NCBI RefSeq assembly: GCF_000620665.1
Contig: NZ_JIAU01000006.1
Location: forward strand, 248,001-312,000
DNA length: 64,000 bases
Direction: 5' to 3'
DNA from: Sphingomonas sp. URHD0057
Lineage (GTDB): Bacteria; Pseudomonadota; Alphaproteobacteria; Sphingomonadales; Sphingomonadaceae
Shown: positions 34,570 to 42,836 of the stretch, in pieces
Layout of the letters: every line of letters begins with the position of its first letter
Position numbering within the stretch: position 1 is the stretch's first letter
Made by a program: the position numbers and the translations under genes
The notes under the pieces: generated by a model
Seen by the model: only the letters and a program-made list of their open reading frames with translations
What the model was told of the DNA's origin: nothing
Databases searched by the model: none

Positions 34570-35226
34570 TCAGCACCAAGGCAGTTTCCCACGCACGTAC
34601 CGGTGCGCCAAACCCTCGCTGATCAGCGTTTCGCCAACGCTCGATCCATTGACGTAAACGAGTCTCAGCTTGCGCCCGTAAATATCCGTGTCCCGGTCAA
34701 TCGACTGTAGGCTGACGGGACCGCTATTTAGCAACTCATGCAGCCGCTGGGTGGCATTGTCGCCCAGTGCCTTCTCGGAGGGGCACTGCCATTCATGCGT
34801 CTCAGGTGCATCGATGTCGGCAATGCGAATGTCTTCGCCCTGAAACCAGAACGTATCGCCATCGACAACGCAGTCCGTACCGCCCCCGGCATAGCAATAA
34901 CCGAAGCTCGTGATGACTGCCGTACTAGTCGCGGGGACGCTGGTGGAAGCTGGCTTCGCCGCACCGAGAGTCCGCAAAGGCCAGCGGGATTGGCTCAGCC
35001 ACCCGACAATCACGATAGCTCCGACAGTGAGGGCAAGAATCTTCGTCCGGTAGACCAGGTATGCACCGAGACCGCGCCTAGGTTTTCCCCTGCGGTATCT
35101 AGGATGTTGGAAATTGCCCTGCTGCCTCCGCCGTGCGGCAAGCGCAATTTTCTCTTCGTAACTCAACGCGTCGTAGGCAGCTGGACTGAGCCAGTCCATT
35201 TCGTAACGCTTGTTGCGATCCCCCAT
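34570..35226 (-). CDS. Membrane-anchored staphylococcal-nuclease-like protein
   Basis: 218 residues. A positively charged N-terminal tail (RRRQQGNFQHPRYRRGKPRRG) precedes one membrane helix (ILALTVGAIVIVGWL), followed by an SNase domain: VDGDTFWFQGEDIRIADIDAPET, DIYGRKLRLVYV and the C-terminal GLAHRYVRGKLPWC. The Asp and Arg residues expected in the active site are present. It probably faces the periplasm and degrades nucleic acid. It converges on the DUF262-HNH gene with 15 bases between the stops, inside the AT-richer island. Confidence 0.82.
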   Translation of the reverse strand: MGDRNKRYEMDWLSPAAYDALSYEEKIALAARRRQQGNFQHPRYRRGKPRRGLGAYLVYRTKILALTVGAIVIVGWLSQSRWPLRTLGAAKPASTSVPATSTAVITSFGYCYAGGGTDCVVDGDTFWFQGEDIRIADIDAPETHEWQCPSEKALGDNATQRLHELLNSGPVSLQSIDRDTDIYGRKLRLVYVNGSSVGETLISEGLAHRYVRGKLPWC

Positions 35227-35332
35227 ATCGCGACGTTAGTCAGCTCATCATCCGTGTAAATCCCGGACGGACGTTCGCTAGCAACAGTTCGGTGTTCACG
35301 AATCGTTCTCATCGCCATATCGCTACAGGGCG

Positions 35333-35584
35333 ATGGCTCGATTCGGGATGACTGACCTGCGGGAAAGGGCCTTGGCGGCGGTGAGTGAAGTCGCAGAACG
35401 GGCGCGCGATGAACCGATAGAACGGTCCCTAGCTCTTCGATTTACGTTAGCATTCCTTGCCAACTTCGCAGACGAGCGCTGGCCGTTCGATAATTTTTGG
35501 CGGGCTGTAGCTGTGCCCGACGACAAGGTGAGAAGTGCGACAGTCGTGGCCGCGCTAAATGCTATCCGGCGCTCGGTGACTTGA
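35333..35584 (+). CDS. Small helical hypothetical protein
   Basis: 83 residues, ATG 35333. The sequence MTDLRERALAAVSEVAERARDEPIERS...LAFLANFADERWPFDNFWRAVAVPDD suggests three helices and a soluble protein. It has codon use similar to the neighbouring island. No family is recognised. It overlaps the end of the opposite-strand small gene by 23 bases. Confidence 0.5.
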   Translation: MARFGMTDLRERALAAVSEVAERARDEPIERSLALRFTLAFLANFADERWPFDNFWRAVAVPDDKVRSATVVAALNAIRRSVT

Positions 35585-35765
35585 GCTGATTTCGATGGCC
35601 GTGATATTCGACCTCAACGGGCAGGAAGCGCTCGGAAGACCCGAGCAAAACCGCCGAGCGCCGCAGCGCCTGAACACGGCGAGCCGCGTCCTCCAGTGAC
35701 TCAGCTTTGATGTCGAGCATCCAATTCCCGCCTTCATGCTCGTAGGACAGGACAAAATCGCGCAT
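35562..35765 (-). CDS. Small hypothetical protein
   Basis: 67 residues from ATG 35765, or 90 from an upstream TTG at 35834. It contains LSYEHEGGNWMLDIKAESLEDAARRVQALRRSAVLLGSS, a beta-alpha arrangement. No family is recognised and there is no clear ribosome binding site. It may be a real small gene of the island. Confidence 0.4.
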   Translation of the reverse strand: MRDFVLSYEHEGGNWMLDIKAESLEDAARRVQALRRSAVLLGSSERFLPVEVEYHGHRNQLKSPSAG

Positions 35766-35911
35766 GGCCACACAACGCTCAGCTGGCGCTACGGATGCGC
35801 CTAGCCAATCATGAAAAGAATGATCGCCAAGCAAGCGCCCACAATGATCAGCGACCAGCCAGGGTAACTAGCCGGTAGTTGGGAACGGCGCGGAAGCACC
35901 GCTGCCGCCCC

Positions 35912-36394
35912 CTACTTCTTCGGCCGCGGATCGTCCGCCGGGTTGGCGTAGGTGATCGCGAACGGGCCCATCGCGCTGACCTCGACCTGCGCGCCGTCGG
36001 CGGTCAGCACCCAGTGGTTCATCTTCGCCTTCATGACCACCTTCTCGCCGGGGCTGAGGCCCTGCGCGGCGGTGCGGTTGAGGCGGTCGCTCATGCCGTA
36101 GGCGAGCTTGCCCGAAACGACCGTCACATGCTCGTCGCTCGGGTGCCAGTGGGCCGGGACCGAATAACTGGCCGGCATCTTGATGCCGATGGTGAACATG
36201 CCCGCCTTCTCGGGATTGCCCTTGATCACCGCGAAGGTCGCTCCGGCCGGAAGCCCCGGCGGGCCGTCCATCCATTTGAGCTCGGCCGGCGTCGCCGGCG
36301 CGGCTTTCTTCACCGCGGCGTGGTGCTTGGTCCTGGCAACCGCCGGAGCGGCGATCACCAATGCGCTCAGTGAAAGAAGAATGAAGCTCTTCAT
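35912..36394 (-). CDS. Exported cupin-domain protein
   Basis: 160 residues with a signal peptide (MKSFILLSLSALVIAAPAVA) from ATG 36394, preceded by AAAGGGGG six bases upstream. The cupin barrel motifs include PAHWHPSDEHVTVVSG (metal-binding His/His/Glu/His) and MKAKMNHWVLTADG. Small periplasmic cupins of this kind are common in sphingomonads. The substrate is unknown. Confidence 0.85.
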   Translation of the reverse strand: MKSFILLSLSALVIAAPAVARTKHHAAVKKAAPATPAELKWMDGPPGLPAGATFAVIKGNPEKAGMFTIGIKMPASYSVPAHWHPSDEHVTVVSGKLAYGMSDRLNRTAAQGLSPGEKVVMKAKMNHWVLTADGAQVEVSAMGPFAITYANPADDPRPKK

Positions 36395-36580
36395 GACATG
36401 CCCCCTTTCAAACCCCATCAAAGTGGTACTTTGACGGGAACCCTTCTGTTTCGCTGATTCCCATAGCAAAAGTTGCGGGCCCGGCACACTTCGGTTATGG
36501 GCGCCGCCTTCCAGCGAAATCTGGAGCCGATGCGGGAGATTGCCTTCGGGTGATCGCTTGAACCGCTAAACTTGAGGCGA

Positions 36581-36607
36581 GCCTGCCGAGATTTTTCGAG
36601 GGCAGGC
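36581..36607 (+). promoter_or_regulatory. Hairpin leader upstream of rplK
   Basis: GCCTGCC (36581-36587) pairs with GGCAGGC (36601-36607) around a 13-base loop, 19 bases before the rplK start. In other bacteria the L1 protein represses rplKA by binding such a leader. That role here is inference. Confidence 0.4.
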
Positions 36608-36625
36608 CATCAACAGAGTGAGACC

Positions 36626-37057
36626 ATGGCAAAGAAAATCACCGGATACATCAAGCTGCAGGTGCCCGCGGGCATCGCCAATCCGTCGCCGCCGATCGGG
36701 CCGGCGCTGGGCCAGCGCGGCGTCAACATCATGGAGTTCTGCAAGGCGTTCAACGCCGCCACGCAGGAGCTCGAGAAGGGCGCGCCGATCCCGACCGTGA
36801 TCACGGTCTATGCCGACCGTTCCTTTTCGTTCACCACCAAGACCCCGCCCGCGTCCTTCCTGCTCAAGAAGGCGGCGCGGCTGAAGTCGGGCTCGGCCGA
36901 GCCGGGCAAGATTTCCGCGGGGACGATCCGCCGCTCCCAGCTGGCGCAGATCGCGGAAGCGAAGATGAAGGATTTGAACGCCAACGACTTGGACGCGGCG
37001 ACGAAGATCATCGAAGGCTCCGCCCGCGCGATGGGCCTCCAGGTCGTGGAGGGCTAA
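36626..37057 (+). CDS. rplK: 50S ribosomal protein L11
   Basis: 143 residues, the normal length. [43 protein letters not shown] is highly conserved, with the Pro-rich N-terminal domain that contacts thiostrepton-site rRNA and elongation factors. The C-terminal RNA-binding domain has [12 protein letters not shown]. It is four bases upstream of rplA. Confidence 0.97.
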   Translation: MAKKITGYIKLQVPAGIANPSPPIGPALGQRGVNIMEFCKAFNAATQELEKGAPIPTVITVYADRSFSFTTKTPPASFLLKKAARLKSGSAEPGKISAGTIRRSQLAQIAEAKMKDLNANDLDAATKIIEGSARAMGLQVVEG

Positions 37058-37061
37058 GGAC

Positions 37062-37757
37062 ATGGCACAGCTGACAAAGCGGCAGAAGGCGCTGGCGGGG
37101 ATCGACCGCGAGAAGTTCTACGGCGTCGATGAGGCGCTAAGCCTGGTCAAGCAGAACGCGACCGCCAAGTTCGACGAGACGGTCGAGGTTGCGCTCAACC
37201 TCGGCGTCGACCCGCGCCACGCGGACCAGATGGTGCGCGGCGTCGTCAACCTCCCCAAGGGCACCGGCAAGGCGGTCCGCGTCGCGGTGTTCGCCAAGGG
37301 CGCCAAGGCCGACGAGGCCAAGGCGGCGGGCGCGGACGTGGTCGGCGCCGAGGATCTGATGGAGACGATCCAAGGCGGCACGATCGATTTCGACCGCGTC
37401 ATCGCGACCCCCGACATGATGGGCGTCGTCGGGCGGCTGGGTAAGGTGCTTGGTCCCAAGGGCCTGATGCCCAACCCCAAGCTCGGCACGGTCACCATGG
37501 ACGTGACCAAGGCGGTGACCGACGCCAAGTCGGGCCAGGTCGAGTTCCGCGTCGAAAAGGCGGGGATCATCCACGCCGGGATCGGCAAGGCGAGCTTCGA
37601 TGAAGCCGACCTCCAGGAGAACTTCCGCGCGTTCATGGACGCGATCGTCAAGGCCAAGCCGTCGGGCGCCAAGGGCAAGTTCGTGAAGAAGGTATCCGTG
37701 TCTTCGTCGATGGGGCCAGGGGTCAAGGTCGACCTCGAGGAGATCGTGGGCGCCTAA
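37062..37757 (+). CDS. rplA: 50S ribosomal protein L1
   Basis: 231 residues. Family motifs: [70 protein letters not shown] and [18 protein letters not shown]. It is a component of the L1 stalk and probably autoregulates rplKA. A terminator follows at 37783. Confidence 0.97.
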   Translation: MAQLTKRQKALAGIDREKFYGVDEALSLVKQNATAKFDETVEVALNLGVDPRHADQMVRGVVNLPKGTGKAVRVAVFAKGAKADEAKAAGADVVGAEDLMETIQGGTIDFDRVIATPDMMGVVGRLGKVLGPKGLMPNPKLGTVTMDVTKAVTDAKSGQVEFRVEKAGIIHAGIGKASFDEADLQENFRAFMDAIVKAKPSGAKGKFVKKVSVSSSMGPGVKVDLEEIVGA

Positions 37758-37782
37758 CGCCTTCGATCGTTTGGAAAATCGG

Positions 37783-37811
37783 AAGGCCGGGCGTTCGCGT
37801 CCGGCCTTTTT
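37783..37811 (+). terminator. Terminator after rplKA
   Basis: AAGGCCGG, 10-base loop, CCGGCCTT, then TTTTC. It ends the L11-L1 unit, whereas the usual operon would read on into rplJ. Confidence 0.9.
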
Positions 37812-37962
37812 CGTTCGTTTTGCCGCACTGCAGCAACGGCTCGCCTGTGTCGGGTCGGTCACAGTTTCCGGCCGAGATCGGCGATTTTGCGAATTCATGA
37901 AACCATCCCGCAGCGCACCGGTTTCGAGGGCTCCCCAATCCCCAGAAGACAAAGGGTACAAA

Positions 37963-38865
37963 ATGCAAAAATACTTCCTGCTCGCTGCGGCGGGCATCGC
38001 CATTGCTGCGCCGGCGGCGGCGCGCGACGGTTCGGGTTACATCGGTGTCGACGGCGGCATCCTGTTCCCCAAGAGCCAGCACATCAACGGCTCGGTCAAC
38101 TTCACCGATCCGCTGGTAACCGACATCACCGACCAGCGCGTGGCGACGGTCAAGTTCAAGAAGGGCTATGACGTCGACCTCAACGCCGGTTACGATTTCG
38201 GCATGTTCCGGGTCGAAGGCGAGCTCGGCTACAAGAAGGCCAACAACAAGAGCCTGCGCTTCGATCCGACCTTCCTGACCGCGCTTGGGACCGGCTCCGG
38301 CAACACCGTCACCGACGCCACGTTCGACCTTAACGGCCACAGCAGCGTGCTGTCGGGAATGGTCAATGCGCTGCTCGACGTCGGCGGCGATAGCGGCTTC
38401 GGCGCGTCCTTCGGCGGCGGCTTCGGCCGGGCTCGCGTGAAGTCGCTCGGCGACAGCGACAGCGCCTGGGCATGGCAGCTGATCGCCGGGGTCCGCACCG
38501 CGATCAGCCCGAACATCGATGCGGGGCTGAAGTATCGCTACTTCCGCACCGGCAAGCTCGATTTCAGCGATGATGTTGCGTTCGTCGGCACCGGCACAGG
38601 AAGCGGCGGCACCGTCTTTCTGGACGCCGGCAATCACTTCAGCTCGCACAGCCTGCTTGCCAGCCTGACGTATAATTTCGGGTCGGCCCAGGAAGCGGCA
38701 CCGCCGCCCCCACCGCCGCCTCCTCCCCCGCCTCCGGTTGAACCGCCCGCGACGCAGACCTGTCCGGACGGCTCGGTGATCCTGGCGACGAGTGCGTGCC
38801 CGGCGGCACCGCCCCCGCCGCCCCCGCCGCCGCCGCCGGTCGAGCGCGGCGAACGCGGCAAGTAA
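37963..38865 (+). CDS. Outer-membrane beta-barrel protein with poly-Pro tail (copy 1)
   Basis: 300 residues. AAAGGG precedes ATG 37963. The signal peptide is MQKYFLLAAAGIAIAAPAAA. An OmpA/Opa-like eight-strand barrel (GSGYIGVDGGILFP, FKKGYDVDLNAGYDFGMFRVEGELGYKKA, AGVRTAISPNIDAGLKYRYFRTG, LLASLTYNFG) is followed by a 12-Pro run, TQTCPDGSVILATSACP, another Pro run and VERGERGK. Unlike classical OmpA, no peptidoglycan-binding domain is present. The tandem copy begins at 39060. Confidence 0.9.
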   Translation: MQKYFLLAAAGIAIAAPAAARDGSGYIGVDGGILFPKSQHINGSVNFTDPLVTDITDQRVATVKFKKGYDVDLNAGYDFGMFRVEGELGYKKANNKSLRFDPTFLTALGTGSGNTVTDATFDLNGHSSVLSGMVNALLDVGGDSGFGASFGGGFGRARVKSLGDSDSAWAWQLIAGVRTAISPNIDAGLKYRYFRTGKLDFSDDVAFVGTGTGSGGTVFLDAGNHFSSHSLLASLTYNFGSAQEAAPPPPPPPPPPPPVEPPATQTCPDGSVILATSACPAAPPPPPPPPPPVERGERGK

Positions 38866-38878
38866 GCGAGTTCGGGAA

Positions 38879-38913
38879 CCCGGGCGGAGCGCCTCGCTTC
38901 GCCCGGGATTTTC
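38879..38913 (+). terminator. Terminator between the two barrel-protein genes
   Basis: CCCGGGCG, 13-base loop, CGCCCGGG, then ATTTTC. The two paralogues therefore appear to be separately transcribed. Confidence 0.8.
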
Positions 38914-39059
38914 ACCGCTCGATGCGCGCCGGTCTCAACCCCCCGGACTGTGGCGGAATCGACACAGGCCCTTGGAAGATTTTTGCTTGCTGCAACCTTC
39001 GTGCTTTGTGCATGTTCGGGTGGGCGACAAGACGACCACTTGAAAGGGGGTATTTCCTG

Positions 39060-39971
39060 ATGCGTAAACTCTTGCTTGCAGCAGCCGCCACGCTGGCCAT
39101 CGCGGCGCCTGCCGCGGCTCGCGACGGTTCCGGCTACGTCGGCGCCGATCTCGGCGCGCTCTTCCCGCAGCAGCGTCACCTCGACGCAACCATCGATTTC
39201 ACGAACACCGCGAATACCGACACAAGTCTCATTCGTGCTGGCCGAATTCGGTACAAAACGGGCTATGACGTCGATTTGGTCGGCGGCTACGACCTCGGCC
39301 TGTTCCGGGTGGAGGGCGAGCTCGGCTACAAGCGCGCCAAGCATCATAACCTGTTCGTTCCGACTAGTTTTTTGAATGTCGTCAACGGTCAGACCGGTAA
39401 TAGCTTCGTGGGGGAGGATCTTGACCCGAGTCATCGCGTGACGGTCCTGTCAGGCATGATCAACGGCCTCGTGGACATGGGCGGCGATGAGGGCATTAGC
39501 GGCTTCGTCGGTGGCGGCGTCGGTGTCGCACGGGTCAAGGAATTGGGAGACAGCGACAGCGGCTTTGCGTGGCAAATCCTCGCCGGGGTACGCACGGCGA
39601 TCAGCGAGAATATCGATCTCGGCCTGAAATATCGCTACTTCCGAACCGGTCGTAACAACCTTAGCGACACGTCCGCGATTGCGGCTGGATCGGGCGCCTG
39701 CGGCGCCTTGCCGTGTTCGGCGGCGACGTTTGTGACCACGTCAGGCGAGCGGTTTGAATCGCACAGCGTTATGTTGAGCCTGGTTTACAACTTCGCCAGC
39801 GCGGCTCCGCCGCCGCCTCCCCCACCGCCGCCTCCGCCGCCACCTCCGCCGCCCCCGGCGACGCAGACCTGCCCGGACGGCTCGGTGATTCTGGCGACGG
39901 ACGCTTGCCCGCCGCCTCCGCCACCGCCGCCGCCGCCACCGCCGGTCGAGCGCGGCGAACGCGGCCAGTAG
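39060..39971 (+). CDS. Outer-membrane beta-barrel protein with poly-Pro tail (copy 2)
   Basis: 303 residues, a tandem paralogue of the preceding gene. It has a matching signal peptide (MRKLLLAAAATLAIAAPAAA), barrel strands (DGSGYVGADLGALFP, YKTGYDVDLVGGYDLGLFRVEGELGYKRA, ILAGVRTAISENIDLGLKYRYFRTG) and the same tail layout: Pro run, TQTCPDGSVILATDACP, Pro run, VERGERGQ. AAAGGGGG precedes the ATG. Loop regions differ much more than strands, as expected for surface-exposed segments under selection. Confidence 0.9.
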   Translation: MRKLLLAAAATLAIAAPAAARDGSGYVGADLGALFPQQRHLDATIDFTNTANTDTSLIRAGRIRYKTGYDVDLVGGYDLGLFRVEGELGYKRAKHHNLFVPTSFLNVVNGQTGNSFVGEDLDPSHRVTVLSGMINGLVDMGGDEGISGFVGGGVGVARVKELGDSDSGFAWQILAGVRTAISENIDLGLKYRYFRTGRNNLSDTSAIAAGSGACGALPCSAATFVTTSGERFESHSVMLSLVYNFASAAPPPPPPPPPPPPPPPPPATQTCPDGSVILATDACPPPPPPPPPPPPVERGERGQ

Positions 39972-39992
39972 GTTACGCTTCAGCGAAAACGG

Positions 39993-40028
39993 TCCCGGGT
40001 GGAGCAGCTGCTCCGCCCGGGATTTTTT
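39993..40028 (+). terminator. Terminator after barrel protein copy 2
   Basis: TCCCGGG and CCCGGGA enclose an inner GGAGCAGCTGCTCC palindrome and are followed by six T. It closely resembles the terminator of copy 1 in the stem. Confidence 0.9.
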
Positions 40029-40151
40029 GTTGAAGGGATCGCGACCGCTTCCCTGTCGTTTGCAGAATTGATTTTGCGCGGCGGTCGGCAATCCGGCAGC
40101 GCGCTCGTGCCGTTTCAAATTCGCTTCGAAAATTGAAGGACTGTCACTGCC

Positions 40152-42836
40152 GTGAAAATCCGCATTGCCCTGCTTGCCGCCGTCGCCCTGACGGGCGCTC
40201 TCTCCGCTTGCCGTTCCACCTCGAGCGAACATGCCGTCGAAAGCGGCACCGACACCGTCGACGCCTCGCTGCCGACCCAATTGCCGCGCACCGCAATCCC
40301 CAGTCATTATGCAATCGAGATCACCCCGCACGCCCAAAGCCTGAAGTTCGATGGCACAGCGGCGATCGACCTCAAGGTGATCAAGGCCACGCGCGAGCTC
40401 GTCCTGAACGCGGCCGACTTGTCGATCTCCCAAGCCACGCTCACGCCCGATGGCGGACAGCCGGTCGTGGCGAAGGTGTCGGTCGACGCCGACAAGCAGA
40501 CCGCGACTTTCGCCTTCCCCGCCGACTTGAAGCCCGGCGAATATAAGTTGGACATTGCGTACAGCGGCAAGATCAACACGCAGGCGAACGGGCTATTCGC
40601 GCTTGATTATACCAATGTCGACGGTCAGCCGGCCCGCTCTCTGTTCACGCAGTTCGAGGCGTCAGACGCCCGCCGCTTCGTGCCGAGCTGGGATGAGCCC
40701 GATTACAAGGCGACCTTCGATCTTACCGCGCGGGTTCCGGCCAAGGACATGGCCGTCAGCAACATGCCTTCAACGGCCTCGAAGGATATCGGCAACGGCT
40801 TGAAGGCGGTCACTTTCCAACAAACGCCGGTGATGTCGTCCTACCTGCTGTTCTTTGCCACCGGCGATTTCGACCGCATCACCAAGCAGTCCGCCGGCCG
40901 CGAGGTCGGCATCGTCATGTCGCGCGGCAATGGCGACAAGGCGCGCTACGCGCTCGATGCCGAGGCGCAAATCCTCCCTTATTACAACGATTACTTCGGC
41001 CGACCCTATCCGCTGCCCAAGCTCGATAACGTCGCCGGGCCCGGTGGATCGCAATTCTTCAGCGCGATGGAGAATTGGGGCGCGATCTTCACGTTCGAAA
41101 AGCGGCTGCTGCTCGATCCCGCGATCAGTAGCGAGGCCGACAAGCAGGCGATCTTCGGCGTCGAAGCGCACGAAATGGCGCACATGTGGTTCGGCGACCT
41201 CGTCACCATGGCGTGGTGGGACGATCTCTGGCTCAACGAGGGCTTCGCCAGCTGGATGGCGAACAAGACCACCCAGCATTTCCACCCCGACTGGGGCGGC
41301 GACATCGACCAGGTCGGCGACCGCGAGCAAGCGATGGAGCTGGATGCGTTCGCGACCACCCACCCCGTCGTTCAGACCATCCGCACCGTCGAGCAGGCCA
41401 ACCAGGCCTTTGACGACATCACCTATGAGAAGGGTCAATCGGTCATCTCGATGCTCGAGGGTTTCGCGGGTGCAAACGTCTGGCGGCAGGGCATCCGCAG
41501 CTACATGGCCAAATTCGCCTACAAGAACACGCGGACCGGTGACCTGTGGGCCGCGGTCGAGGGGGCCGGCGCCAAGGGTCTGATGGCCGTCGCGCGCGAT
41601 TTCACCACCCAGCCCGGAATCCCGCTCGTCCAGCTAAGCGCGTCTCGTTGCCTCAACGGACAGACCGTGGTCCCGGCGATCCTGGGCCAGTTCTCAAACG
41701 ACCGGCGGCAGCAGGCGGCGGCAAGCCCGCTCGCCTGGCATATCCCGATCCGGACGTCAGGCGGGTCCGGCGCGCCCAGCCTACAGGTCACGCAGGGCCA
41801 TAATGCCACGCTGAGCGCGTCCGGCTGCGGACTGCTGTTGGTCAATCCAGGCCAGACCGGCTACTTCCGGGTGCTCTATACGCCCGAACAGGCCGAGGCC
41901 TTGCACCGCGCGTTCGCGAACCTGCAGCCGGTGGATCAATACGGCATCCTCGCCGATGCCTTTGCGCTGTCGAATGCCGGTTACCAGCCTTTGTCGCGCG
42001 CGATCGATTTGCTCGCCGCAATCCCGGCCAACGCACATGCGAAGGTCGCCGAGCTGGGCAGCAACGATTGGCTCCGGCTGTTTCGCATCATGGACGGAAA
42101 CCCGGCCGCGCAAGCCGCCATCCGCGACCATGCGGCGCGCGCCTATTGGCCGCGCCTCCAGCGCCTCGGCTTCGCGCCGCGCGACGGCGACAGCCCGCTC
42201 GACGCCTTGCTTCGCGCCGAATTGATCGCGAGCCTGGGCGAAGTCGGCGAGCCGCATGTCGTCGCCGAAGGCCGCCGCCTCCTCGACGCCCTGCAGCGCG
42301 ACCCGAAAGCGATGCCGGGATCGCTAAAAACGGCCTGGCTCGGCGTGATCGCCGAAAATGCGGACGCCCGGACGTGGGACGCGCTTCACCGGATGGCCGT
42401 TTCCGCGCGCGGGGCAACCGAGCGTTCGACCTATTATCAGCTGCTCGGACTGGCGAAGAATGACGCGCTCGCCCGGCGTGCGCTCGACCTCTCGATCACG
42501 AAGGAGCCGGGGGCTACGGTCAGCGCGGGAATCATCGCCAGCGCAGCGGAAAATCATCCCACGATGGCACTGGACTTCGTGCTTTCCCACCTGGCCCAAG
42601 TCACACCCTTCATCGACCTTGCATCGAGCTCTCGCTTCGTCGGCAGCCTGGTCCAGGACAGCGGCGACGCGACGCTGATCCCCAAGTTGCAGAGCTACGC
42701 GGCGGCGCACATCAAGGCCGAGGACCGCCGACCGATCAACCACGCCGCCGCGCGCATCAAGTGGAAGGCGGACAATCAGCCGCGCATCCAGCGCGAGACT
42801 ATCGCCTGGCTCAAAGCCCACCCGGCGAACGGTTAA
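40152..42836 (+). CDS. M1-family metallo-aminopeptidase, lipoprotein
   Basis: 894 residues. The signal peptide ends with a lipobox-like LSAC. The exopeptidase motif GAMEN is GSQFFSAMENWGAI here, and the zinc site is HEMAH (His340, Glu341, His344) with Glu363 18 residues later in LNEGFASWM. A C-terminal ERAP1-like helical domain follows. It would release N-terminal amino acids from peptides in the periplasm or at the outer membrane. Its stop shares bases with the stop of the converging M16 peptidase. Confidence 0.93.
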   Translation: MKIRIALLAAVALTGALSACRSTSSEHAVESGTDTVDASLPTQLPRTAIPSHYAIEITPHAQSLKFDGTAAIDLKVIKATRELVLNAADLSISQATLTPDGGQPVVAKVSVDADKQTATFAFPADLKPGEYKLDIAYSGKINTQANGLFALDYTNVDGQPARSLFTQFEASDARRFVPSWDEPDYKATFDLTARVPAKDMAVSNMPSTASKDIGNGLKAVTFQQTPVMSSYLLFFATGDFDRITKQSAGREVGIVMSRGNGDKARYALDAEAQILPYYNDYFGRPYPLPKLDNVAGPGGSQFFSAMENWGAIFTFEKRLLLDPAISSEADKQAIFGVEAHEMAHMWFGDLVTMAWWDDLWLNEGFASWMANKTTQHFHPDWGGDIDQVGDREQAMELDAFATTHPVVQTIRTVEQANQAFDDITYEKGQSVISMLEGFAGANVWRQGIRSYMAKFAYKNTRTGDLWAAVEGAGAKGLMAVARDFTTQPGIPLVQLSASRCLNGQTVVPAILGQFSNDRRQQAAASPLAWHIPIRTSGGSGAPSLQVTQGHNATLSASGCGLLLVNPGQTGYFRVLYTPEQAEALHRAFANLQPVDQYGILADAFALSNAGYQPLSRAIDLLAAIPANAHAKVAELGSNDWLRLFRIMDGNPAAQAAIRDHAARAYWPRLQRLGFAPRDGDSPLDALLRAELIASLGEVGEPHVVAEGRRLLDALQRDPKAMPGSLKTAWLGVIAENADARTWDALHRMAVSARGATERSTYYQLLGLAKNDALARRALDLSITKEPGATVSAGIIASAAENHPTMALDFVLSHLAQVTPFIDLASSSRFVGSLVQDSGDATLIPKLQSYAAAHIKAEDRRPINHAAARIKWKADNQPRIQRETIAWLKAHPANG

